Assembly (NCBI RefSeq): GCF_022829385.1
Contig: NZ_JAKSXX010000290.1
Coordinates: 62,001 to 126,000 of the forward strand
DNA length: 64,000 nt
Reading direction: 5' to 3'
Origin: Methylobacterium sp. J-070
GTDB lineage: Bacteria; Pseudomonadota; Alphaproteobacteria; Rhizobiales; Beijerinckiaceae
In this document: positions 58,827 to 64,000 of the stretch, piece after piece
Layout: each line of letters starts with the position of its first letter
How positions within the stretch are numbered: position 1 is the stretch's first letter
The notes under the pieces: generated by a model
The model's database searches: none
Told to the model about the DNA's origin: nothing
Seen by the model: only the letters and a program-made list of their open reading frames with translations
Translations under genes and position numbers: made by a program

Positions 58827-60644
58827 ATGGCCGACACCCTCACCCCGACCGAAGCGGGCACCTTCGACGCCGAGCAGAAGCGCTTTCTCGAAGGCTTCGC
58901 CTCCGGGATCTCCGCCGTCAGGATGACCGGCGGCCTCGCCTCCGGCGGGGCCGGTGGGGCCGCGCCGCCGGCCGAGCCCATCGGACCGGACGCGATCCAC
59001 GTCAAGGCGCAGGACAGGACCGTCAAGGACGGCGGCAAGCTCTGCGAGCAGGAGAAGTGGAAGCGCGCCGAGAACCCGTTCGACGGCCACAACCGCCTGA
59101 TCCAAGAGGCGGCCTCCGGCAAGCAGCCCAAGCCCGAGGATAATTTCCGCTGGCGCTACCACGGCTTGTTCTGGGTCGCGCCGAACCAGGTCTCGTACAT
59201 GTGCCGGATGCGGATCCCGAACGGGATCCTGCACCATTGGCAGTTCGCGGGCGTCGCCGACCTCGCCGATCAGCATGGCGGCGGCTACGTCCACGTGACG
59301 ACGCGGGCCAACCTGCAGGTGCGCGAGATCAGCCCCGAGCACGCCCAGCCGTTCCTGGACGGGCTCACCGATATCGGCCTGACCGCCCGGGGCTCGGGGG
59401 CCGACAACATCCGCAACGTCACCGGCTCCTCGACCGCCGGCATCGACGCGCAGGAATTGCTCGACACGCGTCCGCTGGCGAAGTCCTGGCACAACTGGAT
59501 CCTCAACGACCGCTCGCTCTACGGCCTGCCGCGCAAGTTCAACGTCGCCTTCGACGGCAGCGGCGTGATGCCGACCCTGGAGGAGACCAACGACATCGGC
59601 TTCCAGGCGGTGGAGGTGCTCGACGGCGCCGCCGTGGCGCCCGGCATCTGGATGCGCCTCGTGCTCGGCGGCATCTCGGGCCACCGGGACCTCGCCCGCG
59701 ACACCGGCATCGTGCTCAAGCCCGAGGATTGCAACGCGGTCGCCGACGCGATCATCCGGGTGTTCATCGAGAACGGCGACCGGACCAACCGCAACAAGAG
59801 CCGGATGAAGTACGTCCTCGACGCCTGGGGCTTCGACAAGTACCTCGCCGCCGTCGAGGAGAAGCTCGGCCGCAAGCTCGATCGGGTGGATCCCGCGCAT
59901 GTCGCGCCGCGCAAGCCCACCGACCGCTACGCCCATGTCGGCGTGCACGCGCAGAAGCAGCCCGGCCTGAACTGGATCGGCGTGGTCCTGCCGGTGGGCA
60001 AGATGACCAGCGATCAGGTCCGGGCGCTGGCCGAGATCGCCCGGGACTGCGGCGACGGCCAGATCCGTCTCACCGTCTGGCAGAACTTCATCTTTTCCGG
60101 CGTTCCGGACGCGAAGGTCGCCGAGGTCGAGGCCCGGGTCGAGGCGCTGGGGCTCTCCATCAAGGCGGCGGGCATCCGCTCCGGCCTCGTGGCCTGCACC
60201 GGCGCCCGGGGCTGCAAGTTCGCCGCCTCCGACACCAAGGGCCACGCCCTGATCATCGCCGACCATGTCGAGACGACCGTGCGGGAGCTCGACGTGCCGG
60301 TGAACGTCCACCTCACCGGCTGCCATCACAGCTGCGCCCAGCACTACATCGGCGATATCGGGCTGATCGGCGCCAAGGTCGTCGTCTCGGAGGAGGGCGA
60401 TACCGTCGAGGGCTACGACATCGTGGTCGGCGGCGGCTTCGCCGAGAACCCGAAGATCGGCACCGAGATCTGGAAGGGCGTGAAAGCCGAGGATTGCCCC
60501 TCCCGCGTGGAGGCGCTGCTGCGCGCCTATCTCGACCGCCGCCAGGGGCCCGAGGAGAGCTTCCAGGCCTTCACCAGCCGCACCGGCGCGGAGGCGCTCC
60601 GCGACGCCGCCGAGGAACAGCCCGCCCTGAAGGCCGCCGCATGA
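58827..60644 (+). CDS. nirA: Siroheme nitrite (or sulfite) reductase, NirA-like
   Basis: 605 residues, 10 bases after the FAD subunit. It has the duplicated ferredoxin-like and siroheme/4Fe-4S domains of the NirA/CysI family. Residues 124-170 (YMCRMRIPNGILHHWQFAGV, VHVTTRANLQVREISPEHAQ) bind siroheme. The cluster Cys are C457, C463, C499 and C503 (CTGARGC and CHHSC). It reduces nitrite to ammonium with six electrons. The N-terminal 50 residues (DAEQKRFLEGFASG, then a Gly/Ala linker) are an extension shared in part with the following reductase. The operon context (nasA, nasTS) favours nitrite over sulfite. Confidence 0.92.
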   Translation: MADTLTPTEAGTFDAEQKRFLEGFASGISAVRMTGGLASGGAGGAAPPAEPIGPDAIHVKAQDRTVKDGGKLCEQEKWKRAENPFDGHNRLIQEAASGKQPKPEDNFRWRYHGLFWVAPNQVSYMCRMRIPNGILHHWQFAGVADLADQHGGGYVHVTTRANLQVREISPEHAQPFLDGLTDIGLTARGSGADNIRNVTGSSTAGIDAQELLDTRPLAKSWHNWILNDRSLYGLPRKFNVAFDGSGVMPTLEETNDIGFQAVEVLDGAAVAPGIWMRLVLGGISGHRDLARDTGIVLKPEDCNAVADAIIRVFIENGDRTNRNKSRMKYVLDAWGFDKYLAAVEEKLGRKLDRVDPAHVAPRKPTDRYAHVGVHAQKQPGLNWIGVVLPVGKMTSDQVRALAEIARDCGDGQIRLTVWQNFIFSGVPDAKVAEVEARVEALGLSIKAAGIRSGLVACTGARGCKFAASDTKGHALIIADHVETTVRELDVPVNVHLTGCHHSCAQHYIGDIGLIGAKVVVSEEGDTVEGYDIVVGGGFAENPKIGTEIWKGVKAEDCPSRVEALLRAYLDRRQGPEESFQAFTSRTGAEALRDAAEEQPALKAAA

Positions 60645-62245
60645 CCCAGCACGTCTCGCCCCCTCTGGTCCTGATTCCCGAGACCGCCCCGTTCGACGCC
60701 GACCAGCGGGCCTGGCTCTCGGGCTACTTCGCGGCGCTTCTCGGCCCTGCGGTCGAGGGCGCCACCGCCCTCGCCCCGGGCGAGGCGCCCGGCGCCGGCC
60801 CCCGCCTCGCCGACAACGACGACGCCCCCTGGCACGACCCCTCCGTTCCGATCGGCGAGCGGATGGAGATGGCCAAGGAGCGGCCCGAGCCGCAGAAGCT
60901 GATGGCCGCCATGGCCCAGCAGGATTGCGGTCAGTGCGGCTACAACTGCGCCGACTACGCCAACGCGATCTTCCTGAAGAACGAGGCGCGCCTGAATCTT
61001 TGCCAGCCCGGCGGCAAGGAAACCCTGCGCATGCTCAAGAAGCTGGAGGAGGAATTCGGGGCCGAAGGCGGCGCACCGGCGTCCCCGAAGGCGGACGCGG
61101 ATGGCCAGCAGCCCGCGGCCGATCTCGGTCCGCTCGGCTATTGCCGCGAGAACCCCGTGGAGGCGCTGTTCCTGTCCCGCCGCCGCCTCAACGATCCGGG
61201 CGGCGAGAAGGAGACCTGGCACATCGAGATCGGCCTCGACGGCACGCCGATCCAGTACGAGGTCGGCGATTCCCTAGGCCTGTTCCCGGCCAACGCCCCG
61301 GCTCTGGTCGACGCGGTCATCGCGGAACTCGGCGCCCGGCCCGAACGGGTGATCGGCGCCCGGACCCTGCGCGACCACCTGCTCAAGGACTATGCACTGG
61401 GTGCCGCCCCGGACAACCTCTACCAGCTGCTCTCGCTGCTCACCTCGGGGGCGGCCCGCAAGAAGGCGCAGGCGCTGGCCTCCGGCGAGGATCCGGACGG
61501 CGACGCCGCCTATCTCGACGTGCTCGGCGCCCTGCACAAGTTCCCCGGTGCCCGGCCCGACGCCGAGGTCTTCCTGGAATCGCTCGACGAGTTGCAGCCG
61601 CGGCTCTACTCGATCTCCTCCTCGCCCAAGATGGATGTCGGCCGGGTCTCCCTGACGGTGGACGCGGTGCGCTACAACCACCGCTCGCGGCTGCGGCTGG
61701 GCGTGGCCTCCACGCATCTCGGCGAGCGGCTGCCCGAACAGACCCGGGTGAAGGTCTATCTGCAGAAGGCGCACGGCTTCGGCCTGCCGGCCGACCTGTC
61801 GAAGGACGTGATCATGTGCGGCCCCGGCACCGGCATCGCGCCGTTCCGGGCGTTCCTGCGCGAGCGCGCCGCCACGAAGGCGCCGGGCCGCAACTGGCTG
61901 TTCTACGGGCACCAGCGGCAGGCCTCGGACTTCTTCTACAAGGACGAGCTGACCAAGCTGAGGGACGACAAGGTCCTCACCCGCCTGTCGCTCGCCTGGT
62001 CCCGGGACGGCAGCGAGAAGACCTATGTCCAGGACCGGATGCGCGAGAACGGCGCCGACCTGTGGAAGTGGCTGGAGGGCGGCGCGCATTTCTACGTCTG
62101 CGGCGACGCCAAGCGCATGGCCAAGGATGTCGAGCGGGCGATCATCGACGTCGCAGCCAGCCACGGCGGAAAGAGCCCCGAGGATGCCGTCGCCTATTTC
62201 GCCGCGCTGAAGAAGGCCGGACGGTATCAGGCCGACGTGTACTGA
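60641..62245 (+). CDS. CysJ-like FAD/NADPH reductase with an Fe-S module in place of the FMN domain
   Basis: 534 residues; the ATG overlaps the nirA stop. Residues 1-90 hold DADQRAWLSGYFAALLG and a flexible linker. Residues 96-121 carry C96, C99, C103 and C121 (CGQCGYNC...C), the four-Cys pattern of the PF04060-type 4Fe-4S domain. From about residue 165 it is a CysJ/P450-reductase-like FAD-NADPH module with R321LYSISSSP (FAD) and G394PGTGIAPFRAFLRER (NADPH). A flavodoxin domain is absent. It probably passes NADPH electrons through FAD and the cluster to NasA or NirA. It is usually labelled sulfite reductase alpha subunit. Confidence 0.88.
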   Translation: MTQHVSPPLVLIPETAPFDADQRAWLSGYFAALLGPAVEGATALAPGEAPGAGPRLADNDDAPWHDPSVPIGERMEMAKERPEPQKLMAAMAQQDCGQCGYNCADYANAIFLKNEARLNLCQPGGKETLRMLKKLEEEFGAEGGAPASPKADADGQQPAADLGPLGYCRENPVEALFLSRRRLNDPGGEKETWHIEIGLDGTPIQYEVGDSLGLFPANAPALVDAVIAELGARPERVIGARTLRDHLLKDYALGAAPDNLYQLLSLLTSGAARKKAQALASGEDPDGDAAYLDVLGALHKFPGARPDAEVFLESLDELQPRLYSISSSPKMDVGRVSLTVDAVRYNHRSRLRLGVASTHLGERLPEQTRVKVYLQKAHGFGLPADLSKDVIMCGPGTGIAPFRAFLRERAATKAPGRNWLFYGHQRQASDFFYKDELTKLRDDKVLTRLSLAWSRDGSEKTYVQDRMRENGADLWKWLEGGAHFYVCGDAKRMAKDVERAIIDVAASHGGKSPEDAVAYFAALKKAGRYQADVY

Positions 62246-62431
62246 CCGGCCCCGACTCCGTGCGGGCCGCGACGTTCACGTCCGGGCCCGCGCGACACGC
62301 GACGCGCCCCTCGCCCGCACGGGCGCGGGGACACGCGCCCCATCCGGCGACGCGGCGGAGCTTCTGCGGGAGGGCGCGAGCGGCCCGCCTCTTGCGGGCA
62401 CCGTGAACAAAAGACCTTCGAGGACCCAGCC

Positions 62432-64000
62432 ATGCCCCTGTCCGTGGCAGATCCGACGGTGCGGACCACCTGCCCCTATTGCGGGGTCGGGTGCGGCGTG
62501 CTTGCCACCCCGGACGGGCAGGGGGGCGCCGCCATCGCGGGCGACACCGAGCACCCGGCCAATTACGGCCGCCTGTGCTCCAAGGGCTCGGCGCTCGGCG
62601 AGACGCTGTCGCTGGAGAACCGCCTGCTCCACCCGCAGGTCGACGGCGCCCGGGCCTCGTGGGACGCCGCCCTCGACACCGTCGTGGGCAAGTTGCGCGC
62701 TGTCGCCGAGGAACACGGGCCGGACGCGATCGCCTTCTATCTGTCGGGGCAGTTGCTGACCGAGGATTACTACGTCGCCAACAAGCTCGCGAAGGGCTTC
62801 ATCGGCACGCCGCACGTCGACACCAACTCGCGGCTGTGCATGTCGAGCGCCGTGGCGGCGCACCGGCGGGCCTTTGGCTCCGACACGGTCCCCGGCTGCT
62901 ACGAGGATCTCGACGAGGCCGACCTGATCGTGCTCGTCGGCTCCAACACGGCCTGGTGCCATCCCGTCCTGTTCCGCCGCATGGCGGACGCGAAGGCAAG
63001 GCGCGGCACGCAGTTCGTGGTGATCGACCCCCGCCGGACCCAGACCGCGCAGGAAGCCGACCTGTTCCTCGGCATCAGGCCGGGCACCGACGTGACCCTG
63101 TTCTCCGGGCTCCTCGTCCACCTCTCCGACAACGGCTTCCGCGACCGCGCCTTCATCGATTCCCACACGGCCGGGCTCGACGGCGCCCTGGAACGCGCCC
63201 GCGCGATCGCGCCGGATGTGGCGACGGTCGCCGCCGCCACCGGCGTGCCGGAGGCCGACATCGCGGCGTTCTACGCCCTGTTCGCCGGGACCCGCCGGGT
63301 GGTCACGGCGTTCTCGCAGGGCGTGAACCAGTCGGCCCAAGGGACCGACAAGGGCAACAGCATCATCAACTGCCACCTGATCACCGGCCGCATCGGCGAG
63401 ACCGGGATGGGGCCGTTCTCGCTGACGGGCCAGCCCAACGCCATGGGCGGGCGCGAGGTCGGCGGCTTGGCCAACATGCTGGCCGCCCACATGCATTTCA
63501 GCCCCGAGGAGGTCGACCGGGTGCGCCGTTACTGGGCGGCGCCGCGGATCATCACCGGAGAGGGCATGAAGGCGGTCGCCCTGTTCGACGCGGTCGTCCG
63601 GGGCAAGATCAAGGCGCTCTGGGTGATGGGCACCAACCCGCTGGTCTCGATGCCGCAGGCCGACGTGATCCGCGAGGCCCTGAACGGCCTCGACCTCTAC
63701 GTGGTCTCCGAAGCGGTGGCGGATTCCGACACCGCCCTGGGCCTCGGCAAGACGACGGTGCTGCTGCCGGCCCTGGCCTGGGGCGAGAAGGACGGCACGG
63801 TGACCAATTCCGAGCGGCGGATCTCGCGCCAGCGCCGCTTCCTCGCCGGTCCCGGCGAGGCCCGGCCCGACTGGGCGGTGCTGTCGGAGGTCGGCCGCCG
63901 GCTCGGCCACGGCCGGGCCTTCGCGTTCGACTCCGCCGCCGCGATCTTCCGCGAGCATGCCGGCCTCTCGGCCTTCGAGAACAACGGCACCCGCGACTTC
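62432..64000 (+). CDS. nasA: Assimilatory nitrate reductase catalytic subunit (NasA), 3' end missing
   Basis: 523 codons are open to the last base; the full protein is probably 850 or more residues. The N-terminal 4Fe-4S site is CPYCGVGCGV with the fourth Cys in NYGRLCSKGSALGE. Molybdopterin-binding marks are MSSAVAAHRRAFGSDTVPGC, LIVLVGSNTAWCHPVLFRRM, VIDPRRTQTAQEADLFLGIR, SQGVNQSAQGTDKGNSIINC and ALWVMGTNPLVSMPQAD. It reduces nitrate to nitrite in the cytoplasm and needs molybdenum (compare modABC). GAGG precedes the ATG. It follows the Fe-S/FAD reductase after 186 bases that include GC-rich inverted repeats but no clear promoter. Confidence 0.96.
   Translation, partial: MPLSVADPTVRTTCPYCGVGCGVLATPDGQGGAAIAGDTEHPANYGRLCSKGSALGETLSLENRLLHPQVDGARASWDAALDTVVGKLRAVAEEHGPDAIAFYLSGQLLTEDYYVANKLAKGFIGTPHVDTNSRLCMSSAVAAHRRAFGSDTVPGCYEDLDEADLIVLVGSNTAWCHPVLFRRMADAKARRGTQFVVIDPRRTQTAQEADLFLGIRPGTDVTLFSGLLVHLSDNGFRDRAFIDSHTAGLDGALERARAIAPDVATVAAATGVPEADIAAFYALFAGTRRVVTAFSQGVNQSAQGTDKGNSIINCHLITGRIGETGMGPFSLTGQPNAMGGREVGGLANMLAAHMHFSPEEVDRVRRYWAAPRIITGEGMKAVALFDAVVRGKIKALWVMGTNPLVSMPQADVIREALNGLDLYVVSEAVADSDTALGLGKTTVLLPALAWGEKDGTVTNSERRISRQRRFLAGPGEARPDWAVLSEVGRRLGHGRAFAFDSAAAIFREHAGLSAFENNGTRDF

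Noticed and set aside
1..64000. tRNA, rRNA, transposase or prophage genes
   Set aside because: I saw no cloverleaf-like segments with CCA ends, no rRNA motifs and no transposase, integrase or phage structural proteins.

Overview
The window is GC-rich (roughly 70%) chromosomal DNA of an alphaproteobacterium. Gene order (murC-murB-ddl-ftsQAZ-lpxC-bamD-recN), the CtrA-type TTAA-N7-TTAA boxes, the long Pro/Ala linker in FtsZ, a NepR-like small protein, the fused tal-pgi gene and the NasT/NasS pair all point to Hyphomicrobiales, most likely Methylobacterium. This is inferred from protein resemblance, not from a database search. No rRNA, tRNA, CRISPR array, insertion sequence or prophage is visible, so the window is mostly housekeeping chromosome with small accessory insertions.

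Layout. 1-11.7 kb: the distal part of the division and cell wall cluster (3' part of murC, murB, a ddl remnant, ftsQ, ftsA, ftsZ, lpxC, bamD, recN). It is interrupted between murC and murB by a reversed toxin-antitoxin pair whose RelE-type toxin carries an in-frame amber codon. The ddl gene is reduced to its C-terminal part. 11.7-18.2 kb: a NepR-like small protein, a small unknown gene, then pstSCAB-phoU-phoB behind a three-repeat Pho box. 18.2-24.0 kb (minus strand): a DsbD/ScsB-like protein, aminopeptidase P, an Rmf-like small protein and prmA. 24.1-28.4 kb: a possible small RNA or attenuator, a small membrane protein and modABC, with a glutathione S-transferase gene inserted on the opposite strand between modB and modC. 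28.6-33.9 kb: a 35-residue membrane peptide, a DUF1348-tetR pair behind a perfect 16-bp palindrome, an M20 amidohydrolase overlapping a FemAB-like acyltransferase, and a glycerophosphodiesterase/RidA pair. 34-43.3 kb: argD-argF-hslO, a secreted repeat protein, apaG-argE-speG, dcd and an Lrp-type regulator. 43.4-54.2 kb (minus strand): a cysteine-dioxygenase-like cupin, an HD-GYP protein, and a sugar-phosphate operon running GH15, tkt, tal-pgi, gnd, pgl. 55.2-64 kb: assimilatory nitrate metabolism, with nasT-nasS followed by a FAD oxidoreductase, a siroheme reductase, an Fe-S/FAD reductase and the 5' part of nasA.

The most informative regulatory region is upstream of the nitrate operon. A near-consensus sigma-54 promoter (57356-57372) should start RNA exactly at a stem-loop whose 6-base loop fits the A1/G4 rule of ANTAR-protein targets. 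A second hairpin and an intrinsic terminator follow before the first gene. Together with the adjacent NasT (ANTAR) and NasS (nitrate sensor) genes, this predicts dual control by nitrogen limitation and by nitrate-triggered antitermination. The operon also encodes an unusual reductase in which a four-cysteine Fe-S module replaces the FMN domain of CysJ-like proteins.

Other points worth attention are a 17-codon mini-ORF with a strong ribosome binding site whose stop overlaps the argF start, two CtrA boxes (before lpxC and before the NepR-like gene), and several very small membrane-protein genes that routine gene calling can miss.
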